Origin: Ditylenchus dipsaci
Taxonomy: Eukaryota > Nematoda > Chromadorea > Rhabditida > Anguinidae
DNA length: 64,000 bases
Direction of reading: 5' to 3'
Assembly: GCA_004194705.1 (NCBI GenBank)
Contig: SADC01000924.1
Coordinates: 1-64,000 of the forward strand
Shown here piece after piece: positions 12,035 to 22,589 of this stretch (the first letter of the stretch is position 1; each line of letters begins with the position of its first letter). The notes beneath the pieces were generated by a model. The model did not search any database. It was given only the letters and a program-made list of their open reading frames with translations, and was not told the origin of the DNA. The translations under genes were made by a program, and so were the position numbers.

Positions 12035-12295
12035 GTGCTTTTAATAGTCAGCGACAGAATCAGAAAGGGTCAAAGGCAGAATTCGAAGGAATATCAGAAA
12101 TCAGAAATGATAGTCAAATAAGTTAGAATCAGAAGCAAATGACAATCAAATTGTTTGTAAAGTCAGAGTCAGAATCATAATGATTTCGAGTCTGACTTGC
12201 AAAATTCAGACTATCATTTCCGATTCTGATTCTACTTTTGATTTTGTAATGATTCATTCTGTCTCTGATTTTGCTGCTCCTGACTAATATTTATC
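12035..12295. repeat. foldback built of 'tcagaatc' words
   Basis: The left side repeats 'cagaatcag'/'gtcagagtcagaatc' and the right side repeats 'gattctgattct' and 'gtctctgattttg'. Outer words 'agtcagcgacagaatcag' and 'ctgattttgctgctcctgac' are inverted. No coding potential. Confidence 0.55.
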
Positions 12296-12309
12296 TGGCT
12301 GATTATGGG

Positions 12310-12547
12310 CCCTCAAGGGCCATATCCGTCTCCGACAACAGTTGTCCCCGCCAATTCGAAAAATTCCTAATCATTATAATCTGTGCGGATTTTTAACTTC
12401 GGTTCTAACACAACTATACCTAAAATTAAATCTCTAGAACTTGTTTAGTTAGAAACCAAGTTGAAAAATCCGTCAGAGTTAATTGATTAAGCGAAAGTTT
12501 TGAATTGGCGGGGAACAATTCAAAAAAGGTGGCAATGGCCCTTTAAG
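12310..12547. mobile_element. family G foldback element ('ggcgggga' arms)
   Basis: Left 'aagggccatatccgt', 'cgacaacagttgtccccgcc' and 'aattcgaaaaatt' are mirrored by right 'gaattggcggggaacaatt' and 'ggcaatggccctt'. Other members, some as single ends: 17375-17475, 30786-31412, 39822-42152, 40840-41035, 47955-48045 and 63660-63832. Confidence 0.7.
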
Positions 12548-12825
12548 GTTGGGGGGGAGAGGGCTGTTTATCAGTGAGTGCCGATTTAATAGAGCTTTTA
12601 TGGTACTTCAAACAAATTATTTAGACAAACTCTCAGATGTCTTGAAAACCAATTTAAGGAGTCACAGAAGCAGACATGCTTATAGAAACAAAGTTTACGC
12701 TAACATAGAAAATATAGAAAATTTCCAGATATCCCACAAATATAAAAAAGAAGCACCTAAGTCTACAAGGTATTTTTCGTGCAGTCACAAAAGAAAATAA
12801 ATGTCAGTTTAGACTAGCTTAGAAA

Positions 12826-13117
12826 TGTATTCACAAGCAAAAGAACAATTGGTTCAATTTTTTAAAAGTATTGAACAAAGAACCCCAAATTGGATCAGCG
12901 GAGTTTTTTTTCAATAAAATTTTTTAATAGTGAACTAAAAAATTTAGTTGGTCAAAATGTAAAGAGCATTGGAGAAAAACATTTTGATGCTTTAGTCGGA
13001 ATGTCGATGGAGTCACACCAAAATATCCAAGAAGCAGTGAGCAAAAATGTCCTGAGCTTGGCAACTGCTAAAACGACTTTTAAGCAGCAAGGCAGCTGTA
13101 TTCTGGTTTATGAATAA
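12826..13117 (+). CDS. unidentified helical exon, one frame break
   Basis: An ATG at 12826 opens a frame reading MYSQAKEQLVQFFKSIEQ and PNWISGVFF. At an 8-T run (about 12904-12911) the coding-like sequence continues in the neighbouring frame with FNSELKNLVGQNVKSIGEKH, MSMESHQNIQEAVSKNV and ends in a stop at 13117. The peptide is amphipathic and rich in Lys, Gln and Ser. Possible upstream exon material around 12600-12800 (TNYLDKLSDVLKTNLRSH) is uncertain. No family recognised. One missing T in the run would join the two parts. Confidence 0.4.
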
Positions 13118-13352
13118 TATGCTTCAGAAAGAGTTAAGCAAAATGGACTTCAAAGAAATCAAGAGACCGAAAAAGACCCACAATGTCACAAAGAACTTTA
13201 ATTTACATTTTGATACTTTCCAGTCTTTCCGCTTGTTGTTTAAAAAAATTTCGTGGTTAAAAAGTTTCAAAAAATTGTTGTTGGTATAATTATTGGCAAA
13301 AAAACTTAAAAAATCCCTTTTCACCCTGCTGTTTTTGCAATTATGTTTTCTG

Positions 13353-14264
13353 AGACGCTACTGCATAACCCCCCCCCCAAAAGCTACTGTAATATAATAC
13401 CGCCAATCCACCTCACCCCCCCCCCCCCCCCCCCCCCCCAAAAAAAATCGGACCTACTGTCATATACCCCCCCCCAAAATCGACTTTTTTGGGAGTGTCT
13501 AAAACCATTTTTATGCAATAATTTTTCGATAAAAGGCCAGAAAAGCACTTTAAAGAGATTATGGCTGTATTAGGAGGGGAAGGAATAATACAGGGGCACT
13601 TTATTTAGCTGCTTTACCATGTTTTTCAACTCGGGCCGTGGCAAAATAGACTCTATATGCATTTTATGATCAAGTGTACTTCTCGGAATCATGTCTAAGG
13701 TAAGTGCGTGCGCGCATCTCTAACTCTCAAGCCCCCTCCGGGGGCGTAGGGGCTTGGAGTTGAATGCGCACCCACATACCTTAGACACAAATCACTCGAA
13801 AGTGACTCTGGATGCATGAAAAACATGCATACCAGAGTTTTTCATGCGGTAGCCCCAGTATTCAAAACTATGTTCAACATCTTTGTTTTTTCGCCGAAGA
13901 GCATTTCCCCTCGTTCTACAAGGGCGGGCCAGAGCCAGCATCCAAAAATTAGCCTGCAATCAAAAAGTGCTCGCTTAGGAGTAAACCCGCGGGGGGCCGT
14001 GGGTTGTTTGGTCCATGAAAGTACTCATACTTATGCCTCCACCACAAGTTCTGGCTTTGAAAGTGTCTTTAGACGCTTAGAGAATAAATACTCTAGGATA
14101 CAACCATCTCGAAAAGTGGCTCCTGTATTATTCCCTTCCACTCCCAATACAGCCCGTAATCCCATTTAATTGCTTTTCAGTCCTTTTATGGCAAAATTAT
14201 TGTATAAAATGATTTTGACCATCCTAAAAAGTCGGTTTTGGGGGGGGTATATTACAGTAGCGCC
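13353..14264. mobile_element. family W foldback element with a family A copy inside
   Basis: The right end 'ggggggggtatattacagta' plus 'gcgcc' (to 14264) is the inverse of the left arm near 13449 ('cctactgtcatataccccc'). The match runs inward about 150 bp, including 'aaaggccagaaaagca' against 'tgcttttcagtccttt' and 'ggaataatacagg' against 'cctgtattattcc'. A second, shorter poly-C end lies just left (13353-13440), giving a doubled left terminus. The centre (13610-13870) holds a family A hairpin segment. Confidence 0.7.
13610..13870 (+). mobile_element. family A hairpin segment, intact stem
   Basis: Clean version of the family A core: 'aatcatgtctaag' then 'gtaagtgcgtgcgcgcatc', the stem 'caagccccctccg' / 'ggggcgtaggggcttg', 'gaatgcgcacccac', and the hairpin 'ctctggatgcatg' / 'catgcataccagag'. 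Lies inside the 13353-14264 foldback. Confidence 0.7.
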
Positions 14265-14397
14265 ATTTTGATAAAATAGCTGTAAACTTGTCAAAAAAAT
14301 TCAATTTTTATTCTCCGACGGCTGACAAGGAAACCTTTTCAGGTGTTACGCGGGATCATTATCACATGGGAATTTATTTACCAATTTTACACATTTA

Positions 14398-14743
14398 CAG
14401 GGTGGCGCAAGAAATTCGGCCGATTCAAGCGGCCATAACTTTTTTTCCAGATCGAATTTCAAATTCTGTAAACGCTATTCGATTCAGAAAAAAATATACA
14501 TTTTTTGGTATATGATGTCAAAAACCGATTTTGCTTGGTCCCCCTGTGGTTTAGGTCCTGGTCAGTAGATGGTCTCTGGATGGCTGAGCCCAAACCACAG
14601 GGGCCAAGCAAAAATCGTGTTTTTGACATCATATACCAAAAAAATGTATATTTTCTGAATCGAATGGCGTTTACAGAATTTTGAAATTCGATCTGGAAAA
14701 AAGTTATGGTCGCTTGAAATCGGCCGATTCTTGCGCCACCCTG
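14398..14743. mobile_element. mariner-like foldback MITE, TA-flanked
   Basis: The termini are 'cagggtggcgcaagaa' and its inverse 'ttcttgcgccaccctg', each next to TA. The two arms are near-perfect inverted copies over about 160 bp (for example 'cagatcgaatttcaaattct' against the reverse of 'gaattttgaaattcgatctg'), with a short loop near 14570. CAGGGTG ends and TA duplication are typical of Tc1/mariner-derived MITEs. No transposase encoded. Confidence 0.85.
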
Positions 14744-14744
14744 T

Positions 14745-15795
14745 ATAATGCAAGTAGAGAATCTCATCCGACAGCCCCTCATGCCTATGAAACTTGAAAA
14801 TCGGGACCATAAAGTCACCGAAAACCCATGATATTCAACGTATTATTGTTTGGTTGGAGTATAGGATAATTACCTGAAAATTTTTAAAAAATCAAAATTT
14901 TTTTGTTTCAACCTTGGTCCCCAAGGCCGAAATCTAAAAATAGTCAAGAAAAATTTTTTTAATTAGCGCCAAAACCATTTTACCGCTTTTCAACATGGTC
15001 ATGGCAAACGAGCCTGTATGTATTTTTAGTGAAGGGTCTTGCCTAATTGAAAAAAATGTATACGTTCCTTCTTTTTTTCCCAAATGGGGAAAAAGAGGAA
15101 ACGTATAACGCCAAGTTTATACGCGCCAATTCAAATATTCTGGTGTGTTACTAGGATTGCTAAACCCTGGATATGTGACAGTGATATTTCTGAAATATTA
15201 CCCACTATTACCTGCAAAAACACATCCTAATAAAATTTTTTGGGACAATCTTAAAAAATGTCTTTTTTCAAGTCTGCATGCCCTCACTCAAAACCGTCCC
15301 TTAAATCGCATCCTCACTCCTAACCCTTCCCGACTTAACAAAAAAGTGGAATCCACACTTCAAACTCGGAATCTCCGAACCGAATCCACACTCCAAACAT
15401 TTTCGGGCGTTTTGAAAAGCCCAAAGTGGCAAGACAAATGCGAATATCAAACATTTCAATGTTTTCATCATTCTCTTCGTAATTCAGAAAAAAACCAGTT
15501 GAGGTAGTTGGATACTTACTGAATCATTTTGGGTAATTTCTGGATTGTTTGGGTCCTTTTTTTTGATTTTATTACTCCAGGTAATTTGAGCATCCTCATG
15601 TGAACTGGGTAATACCTGTACGTTTGGTATCTTTTAGGTAAATTCAGCGTCCTCCAGTTGGATTGAGTATCGTCTAAATAAATAGGTAACTCAGGATTTC
15701 AGCACCTGCAGGTAAATTGGGTACCTCCAGTTAGTTTCATTGCCCTCTAAATAAACTAAGTTCGAGAAGCAGAACGACGACAAAAAATATCAACT
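14745..15795. other. gene-free stretch with degenerate tandem words
   Basis: Includes a family A-like fragment (about 14915-15060, with 'ccttggtccccaagg') and, at about 15590-15755, a degenerate array of 'caggtaaattgggtacctcc'-like words. No coding exon supported. Confidence 0.4.
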
Positions 15796-15796
15796 A

Positions 15797-16034
15797 CAGG
15801 GTGCGCCAAAAGTCCTGACACGGACAAAATTCAAGATTTTTATGTCCAAACCTAACAATATTAAAAAAAAAACAATGATACCATTCGAAAGCTTAGACAA
15901 TTCTGCACAAGATGCATCATTCAGAATTTAAAATACCAACCTTTCGCATTTACACAGGCACGTATTCTTTTCCGCCAACTTTCGACCGCCGAGGCGAGCA
16001 AATTTACATCAATTTAATTGTTTGCTGCACCCTG
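15797..16034. mobile_element. mariner-like MITE, TA-flanked
   Basis: Ends 'cagggtgcgccaaaagtcc' and 'ttgctgcaccctg' with TA on both sides. Internal sequence is short and non-coding. Confidence 0.75.
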
Positions 16035-16364
16035 TATAGCAGTTATGGGCAATTTAGTTGTCATTCGAAAGCTTATCTTTGTGCTAAAAATGAGTGGTGA
16101 ACGAAATAGTTTCGTTGAGCACAAAAAAGAAGTTTTGTGTTCTTGGTGAATGCCGAAAACAAATTCAACGGAGAATTGTAAGTATAGAAGACTAGATTTC
16201 ATTTAATGAGAAACCGATGGTTCAATTTTTTTAGCTGGATCCGGGCTAGTCAATTCAATCGCAAACGCGACAAGGAGGCTCTAAAACACAAAAATTTTCC
16301 ATAAAGAAAATAAATTTATTATACAAAAGTCACCTAAGAATGTTTTTTATTTTACAATTCCTGT

Positions 16365-16617
16365 CTACAATAAAAATTGCAATTTCATTGGCTTTACTAA
16401 ACTTGCTCTAAGCTCCGACTTTTTGGTGTTGTCGAGGTTTTCTAAATGTTGTACATTGGGTGTTTCCACTACTGAAGGCAGCAAGTGTTCGTGTATGACT
16501 TGCAACAAAGTTTCGACTAACATGAATGGCTTGAGATTAGACCTACTGCATTGGCCCACATGTCGTCATGGTGCGGATTAACTGCACACCTCCAAAAAAT
16601 TGCATCAAATACTCTGC
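16365..16617 (-). CDS. terminal exon of an unidentified gene
   Basis: On the minus strand an 'aatttag' acceptor precedes a frame reading RVFDAIFWRCAVNPHHDDMW then ANAVGLIS. At about 16531 the coding pattern moves to the neighbouring frame, PFMLVETLLQVIHEHLLPSV, VQHLENLDNTKKSELRAS, and stops at 16365. One extra A in the coding strand would join them. Regular hydrophobic spacing and charged linkers look like real protein. The conserved-looking HH-DD pair is noted, but no family is recognised. Upstream exons would lie to the right of 16620 and were not found. Confidence 0.5.
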
Positions 16618-17171
16618 CTAAATTATATTATATATAAAAATAAATTTAAAAAATCATGAAAGTTGATAAGCACAGCAATTCGGGAAATTTGAAATCGCGC
16701 GGGACCGCCCTGATTTTGTCAATAATGTTTTCGAATTAATTTTTACGTGTATTTAAAATTTGAATTTCTCTCATTATTCGATTTTAATATAGAACAATTG
16801 TAGAGCCATGGATGTTAGCCAGATGTTTCTATACTTAGAACAAATTATAATCGCAGACAAGAAATATTTAAAAATATTAATGACAAAATTATGGTCTTCC
16901 CACGCGATATCAAACTTCGCATAATGCTGTGCTTATCAAGTTCCATGGTATTTTAATGAATTATATATATTCATGGTTCCTATTGAAAAAAAAATTCAGG
17001 TCTTCAGGGGCTCGAAGCTGAGATGCGCGCCAAATTTACCTGTGACATGGTTCCAACTCTTGATCAAAATGCATTTATTTTCGATCGTCGATATTATTTT
17101 TCTAGCTAGAATTGAGCAAAAATAATATCTAAATAGTTATTTTGCCCAAGTTCAGCAAGAAAAATGTGATA

Positions 17172-17325
17172 CAGTCGAAGCTCTCTATAACGACTCTCAA
17201 GGGACCGGCTAAACCGAGTTTTTATAGAGAGCGTCATTATAAAGAACGTCGTTTGACTTGAATGACTTAGCTCAGGACCAAATAGTTCTTAAATAAAGAG
17301 CGTCGTTATAGAGAGCGTCGACTGT
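17172..17325. mobile_element. pogo/Tigger-like MITE, TA-flanked
   Basis: Ends 'cagtcgaagctctctataac' and 'cgttatagagagcgtcgactg', flanked by TA at 17170-17171 and 17326-17327. The word 'tatagagagcgtc' occurs in both arms. Typical non-autonomous Tc1/mariner-superfamily element with Tigger-type ends. Confidence 0.85.
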
Positions 17326-17592
17326 AAGTCAGCCAAAATGATCCTAAAACACTAAAAAGACCATAGTCGTTCGAAATGACTCCAAAGAGTACAGTTTGGG
17401 ACGAAAGAGAAGTGTACCCCGCCAATTCGAATTTCGCACATGCCACTGCGCGCAAAAAACATGATCTTTTAAGGACTAGAATTAAATGCGCTAATTCATG
17501 CTAATTCCGGCCACCTACCTACCCTAATTGGTTATATAAGTGTAGCGTAATAATAGGGCGTAGTACAGTGAAGAACATAACAAAAATACGCG

Positions 17593-17702
17593 GATTTCAG
17601 CCAAAAGGTGGCTTATTTCAACAAAAGGTGGCATATTTCAATAAAAGGTGGCACTTTTCAGCCAAAAGTGTCATATTTAAACAAAAGGTGACACTTTTCA
17701 GA
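17593..17702 (+). repeat. 20-bp tandem repeat, about five units
   Basis: The unit is close to 'ttcaacaaaaggtggcatat'. Five successive units vary at a few bases ('ggtggc' to 'ggtgac', 'aac' to 'gcc'), and a partial sixth follows. It lies in the left part of a larger imperfect foldback (about 17560-18050) centred near 17870. Confidence 0.8.
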
Positions 17703-18174
17703 TTTATCCGTTGTTTAAATATGGTTTTAGAGCCATATTTTGTCGATAGCTCGGTGTTGCGATCTCAGACAGTGTCGAGCAAAAACTAAAGTTTGATTAG
17801 CATTATGAATATCAGAATTTCTGTATCTTTTTAATATTCCTTAAAATCGAAATGGAAAAGGGGAAAAAACATAAAAAAAAAAAGATTATTAACCTTCCAT
17901 TGCATTTCGATTTTTGGGGCGTTTTTTAAAAGAATTCAGAAATTCTGATATTGATGATGCTAATATAACTTTCAATTCGGCACAAGTTTGTCAGAGATCA
18001 TAAACACGGAGTTCTCGACAAAATATTACTCTAAAATTAAAAATAGGTTTAGTAAGGGTAGGCCAGCGTATGCTAGGACGGACTGAAACACCTTCAAGAC
18101 ATGTGTTGGTGCATGATTATCCGACTTTTTTGAAAACCACTTTTAATTGAATAAATTTTAAATATTTTTGATAA

Positions 18175-19515
18175 TTCATTATACATTAGTAAAGACCTTT
18201 TCCTGCACTACAAAATGAGCTATTTACCATTTATTTATATAAAAAAAGAGCTACAAAGAGGTTAATGAACTTAGGCACAAAATTAAGCCACTGAGGGGGT
18301 CATAATAGTAGCGTAATAATAGCACAGACAAAATATGAATAATTATAACTTTTTACTACTCATTAGCATACTCTCCTTCGTTGTCGATAATCTGGCAGGG
18401 CCAGCTCAGGACATTAACTGGTAGGAAAGTAATAATTCCAGGAAAACGCCCTTCTACAAAACATGCATATAGGAAAAGGCCAGGCTAGTACAATTCACAC
18501 TTGGACAATGACATGTTTGGACAGTAGACACTAGGACAATCAACTCTAGGAAAATGGCTTTTTTGGAAAAGCGCCTATCAGGAAAAAGGACACTAGGACA
18601 ATATACTCTAGGAAATGACGTCTTTGGAAAAGCGCTTTTTTAGGAAAAGGGACACTAGGAAAATTAAATCTAGGACAATCGCTTTTTAGGACAATCGCCT
18701 CTTTGAAAATGGACACTAGGAAAATTGCATTTTAGGACAATTTAAAGAAGGACAATGGACGACAGGACAAGAGACTATAGGACATACTATTTTCGGACCC
18801 TTAAAGTGATGTTATAAACGTTTTTGACAGTTGCAAATTGTCCAAAAAGGGGCTTTTCCAGAAAGACGATTGTCCTATTGTCCATTGTCCTAGTGTCATT
18901 TTCCTAAAAGACGCTTTTCCAAAAACGTCATTGTCCTAGAGTCCACTGTCCTAGTGTCCCTTCTCCTAACAGGCGCTTTTCCGAAGACATCATTGTCCTG
19001 GAGTATATTGTCCTAGTGTCCCTTTTCTTAAAAGGCGCTTTTCCAAAAATGCCATTGTCCTAGAGTACATTGTCCAGTTGTCAATTGTACTAGCCTGGCC
19101 TTTTCCTATATGCGTATTTTCATAGAAGGGCCTTTTCCTGGCATTATTATTTTCCTACAAGTTAAGCTGGCCCTGCCCTTTTTCTAATAGTTCCTTCTCC
19201 ATAAGTTTTGATCAAATCCGAATATCTTTTTCAGTACCTTTTTCAAAACGGTTGAACATGATGTATTGAATTTTAATGTGATTTGAATTCCTTATAGAGA
19301 TAGACAAAAATAATGACTAATAACGGATGAAAAAATGAAAGAAAACCGAATGCCAAACACACAGTTTTGGCGAACTTTCAAAAGCCGACCCCTGAGTTGC
19401 TTAATTTTGTGCCTGAGTTCATTGACCTCTTTGTATCCTTTTTATTTATGATAAATAAACGGTTAAAACTTATTTATTTATTGGTTAAAAAACTTATTTT
19501 GTAGGGCACGAAATG
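18175..19515. mobile_element. composite foldback enclosing the 18394-19178 element
   Basis: Outer arms are inverted: 'gagctacaaagaggttaatg' plus 'aacttaggcacaaaattaagc' on the left against 'gcttaattttgtgcctgagtt' and 'cattgacctctttgta' on the right. The 18394-19178 foldback is nested between them. Confidence 0.6.
18394..19178. mobile_element. foldback with arms made of 'ctaggacaat' tandem words
   Basis: The ends 'ggcagggccagct' and 'agctggccctgcc' are inverted. Each arm is a run of related words ('ggacactaggacaat', 'ctctaggaaaat', 'ttggaaaagcgccttt') repeated several times at about 55-65 bp, and the right arm carries the same series in reverse complement. No coding content. Confidence 0.75.
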
Positions 19516-19524
19516 TCTTTCGGC

Positions 19525-19905
19525 GCTAGTATAGAACACCCCCCCCCCCATTTTTTTTTCAAATCGTGTTTTAACACTCCTAAGTAATTTTTATGCGCTG
19601 AAAACGATAAAAAAGTGTTTTCGGGCATTTTCTGACATAAAAAGATGATTTTTGAGAAAAAAAAAACTGACCAAATTTGATTTTTTGCCTTGGAGGACCA
19701 AGGTAAACCACCTGAAAATGGTACACAGAGTCCTAAAAAGATGGTACATAGAGTCCTAAAAAAACAAATTTTTTGGTCAGAAAACGTAGGAAAACATCTT
19801 TTTTATCGTTTTCAGCGCATAAAAAATTACTTAGGAGTGGTTGAAACATGATTTGAAAAAAAATTGGGCGGGGGGGGTGGTATTCTATACTAGGGTCTGT
19901 CTTTC
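19525..19905. mobile_element. family A element, complete inverted arms
   Basis: Left 'tagtatagaacaccccccc', 'cactcctaagtaatttttat' and 'gcgctgaaaacgataaaaaa' are mirrored exactly in the right arm, ending 'ggggtggtattctatacta'. The 'ccttggaggaccaagg' word marks the centre. This copy lacks the GC-rich stem and defines the outer ends of the family. Confidence 0.75.
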
Positions 19906-19949
19906 TAATGGTGTAATGAATTATCAAAAATGTCTACATTTTTTTAATG

Positions 19950-21272
19950 GCCTGTTCACATACTGAGAGTGAGAGTGGGAGTGGGAGTGAGAGTAAGGTG
20001 CATTGTGAACACCCCCCGAGAGTGGGAGTGAGAGTGAGAGTAAGGGGGTGTTCACAATGCACCTTACTCTCACTCTCACTCCACTCTCGGGTGTTCACAC
20101 TGCTTTTTCCCTTTTGCGTAAAACTAATTAACTTGCTTTTTTATTTTTTTATTTGTTCATATATAGATTGCGAGATTTGCGACAGATATTGTGAAAAAAC
20201 AAACTATATTTGAATTTTAATAGGCAAAAAAAGCTGAGTTGTTTATGACATCAATCGTCTCCTTCTTTTTTGGACTAGGTTGAGGACGCAGATATGAAAG
20301 ACGGGAACGCCATGACGATTCTCTAGGAATAGAGAGCTCACGCAATTCATCACAGCCACCTGTATCCAGTGTTTGAAATTTCCCTTTACCTAACACAAAT
20401 GGTGTCGAGAAGGCTATTTTAGACGCTTCGAAAACCGTGAACACACTGAATTCTCCCCGTTTGCGCAGCCAGTTTATTAAATTCAAGCGTTGGAAAAGGA
20501 TAGCAGCTTTACTCTCTTGGAGTTCAAAAAAGACATACAGTCAAACCTCGTTATAGTGCGACCCCAAAAGTTCGTTCCAGCCTCGGGTCCGACACTTTTT
20601 TTACCTCGATTTTTGAAGATTTTTGTAAGCTCTGTTTTTACAATCTGGTCCCAAATATCGTCAGGATTCCGATTTTGCCGATCGTTTTCTAAAACCTAAA
20701 ATTTTTTCTTTAAAAAAGCAAAACCTCGATATAGTGCGACCCTTTTTCAAAATGCGGTCGCACTATATCGACCTTTTGCTTTTTAGAAGAAAAATTTTAG
20801 TTTTCAGAAAAACGATCGGCAAAATCGGAATCCTGACGATATTTGGGACCAGATTGTAAAAGCAGAACTTACAAAAATCTTCAAAATCGAGGTAAAAAAA
20901 GTGTCGGACCCGAGGCTGGAACGAACTTTTGGGGGTCGCACTATAACGAGGTTGACTGTAATAACAATTTTGGACAACTATGAATCGGGGCTCGGATAAG
21001 GAGAATGAATGAAGCACTAAGAATAAAATAATGTTTTTAAATGCATGAAAACTCTACTAATACATTATAACTATCCAACAAGCATTTTTTGTCGTAATTC
21101 ACAATATATGAACAAATTCAAAAATAAAATATTAAAATGATAAGTTAAATGCAAAATAGAAAATGCATTGTGAACACCTGAGAGTGAGAGCGGGAGTGAG
21201 AGTTGAGGGTATTCACAATGACAACTTACTCTCACTCTCACTCCCACTCTCACTCTCAGTATGTGAACAGGC
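19950..21272. mobile_element. element with GAGTGG/GAGTGA microsatellite arms
   Basis: Termini 'gcctgttcacatactgagag' and the inverse 'ctctcagtatgtgaacaggc'. Next to each end is a simple array of 'gagagtgggagt' words, then 'cattgtgaacacc'. The left arm carries its own inner inverted copy (20040-20095). A TA-flanked pogo-like MITE (20538-20958) is nested inside. A short unidentified open frame lies at 20486-20217 on the minus strand. Target duplication is unclear. Confidence 0.7.
20538..20958. mobile_element. pogo/Tigger-like MITE nested in the 19950-21272 element
   Basis: Ends 'cagtcaaacctcgttatagt' and 'ctataacgaggttgactg', flanked by TA. The arms are near-mirror copies: 'cgatcgttttctaaaa' against 'ttttcagaaaaacgatcg', and 'aaagtgtcggacccgaggct' against its inverse near 20585. 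The 'atagtgcgacc' word occurs four times, twice per arm. Confidence 0.85.
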
Positions 21273-21449
21273 ATAATGAAAGTGGTTTAAAAAAGGCCGG
21301 ATAATTACGCACCACCCAATACTCTTGTTCTGTTCTGAAATACGGCTTACCTTAGTCTAAGCTTAAAATAAAAAAAACAGGTGGCCAAGAAAATAAAGCA
21401 TCTTCTCCAGGTATAGGGCCATTTTTTTCCTAATTCTATATCAATAACT

Positions 21450-22335
21450 CACTTTTTCCTGCAGTGATTTCTTGACCAATGTTTCTAACCCAAGTTTAGC
21501 ATGCACTGTTTTATTATTTCCATGTAAATTACTGTCTCCGGTCGCTATTTTTTACATGTTTCATTGTATTTCCATGCATTTCTTCAAGGTTCGCACTTGC
21601 TTCGATACCTTTTTTACCATCGCCATTTTCTGGCTTTCTTGCATCATTCGATCCAAGCTCTTTGCTTGCAAACAAATTTTTTGGTATGCCATCTGCATTT
21701 ATTTGCATGTTTCGAGCGTAAGCTTTGAATTTTTGTCTAAATTCTCCAAAGCCACTAGGAGGTTTAGATATAGTAGAAACAGAAGGTAGCTGACCGACCA
21801 CATTTTCAATGGCTCTTTTTCTTCGCTTTTTCACTGTTCGCCTTAATAATTTGGGTCGAATCGAGGGCACAATATAGCCGAAACGACCGAGTCACATTTT
21901 TGCTATAGCTGTAAATGCCACACCAGGTATTATTTTGTGGCATGGAATGTTGAGTTTCAGCAGCTCCAAAATGGCTTCTTTGTTAGTAAATTGAACAAAG
22001 GATCGTTTCAACAATGGATTCTTCACTTTCTTTTTGTTGAGGATTGAATGTCTTAGCTATTGGCGAAACAATTATGAATTCCATTTGTTTGAGCACTTCC
22101 TTATCAGCTTTTTTTGGTAAACATTTTGTGAGCTGCACCAGCAAGCTGTAACCCTACTTTCAATGTTTTTTCTTGATCATTATTCCAGTCTTTGTTATGA
22201 GGATTATGGTGCAGTTGGTTTTCGGCAAAATGATCGTTGGTGTAAATGCCGTTTAGTTGAGGAATTCACGGAGGAATTTGCAGAAATGCTCGTCGTATGT
22301 GGCGTCCGGATAAGACCTTAAATTGGTGTGTCATG
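21450..22335 (-). CDS. unidentified basic/disordered protein, several frame breaks
   Basis: Minus-strand coding starts near 22335 after a 'tttaag' acceptor: SYPDATYDEHFCKFLREFLN, then GIYTNDHFAENQLHHNPHNK, LKVGLQLAGAAHKMFTKK, EVLKQMEFIIVSPIAKTF, PLLKRSFVQFTNKEAILELL, then a basic run LLRRTVKKRRKRAIENVV (a possible nuclear signal), QLPSVSTISKPPSGFGEF, NMQINADGIPKNLFASKEL and, after a break at an A run (21548-21553), LHGNNKTVHAKLGLETLVKK. It ends at a 'gtgagt' donor near 21452, so more exons lie to the left. At least four single-base breaks and one TGA are needed to read through. No family recognised. Coding character is clear from composition and from continuity across breaks. Confidence 0.5.
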
Positions 22336-22411
22336 TGTTTTTAGTGCATTCCTTCCTTAAAAGATATTTTATTTTTTAACTTTTTTGTTCTGATTTTTTT
22401 AAAAGTAAACT

Positions 22412-22588
22412 GCAATCGAACCTGGATGAACCGGGATAAAACACCACCTCAAGAGATCTAGGGTGGTATTATATCCAGGGTTCACTTGACTTAACTTTAG
22501 TCAAAGCTGATTAAATCGGTCTATTTTCGGGTGGTCTTATATCGAGGGTTGTTGTTTTATCAAGGTGGTGATGTATCAGGTTCGACTG
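22412..22588. mobile_element. pogo-like MITE
   Basis: The left end is a variant 'caatcgaacctggatgaa', the right end 'gtatcaggttcgactg' followed by TA. The words 'taaaacaccacct' and 'gttttatcaaggtggtg' are inverted copies. Confidence 0.7.
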
Positions 22589-22589
22589 T

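Noticed and set aside
13343..13573. Pro-rich open frame over a long poly-C tract
   Set aside because: It is translation of the C-run at a family W transposon end; the run length is also likely to be mis-sequenced.
14459..14818. Two opposite-strand 80-120 codon frames with similar peptides
   Set aside because: They are both products of the same near-perfect inverted repeat of the MITE at 14398-14743.
17593..17702. CRISPR-like regular repeats
   Set aside because: Units are directly adjacent with no spacers, diverged, and in a eukaryotic context. A plain tandem repeat.
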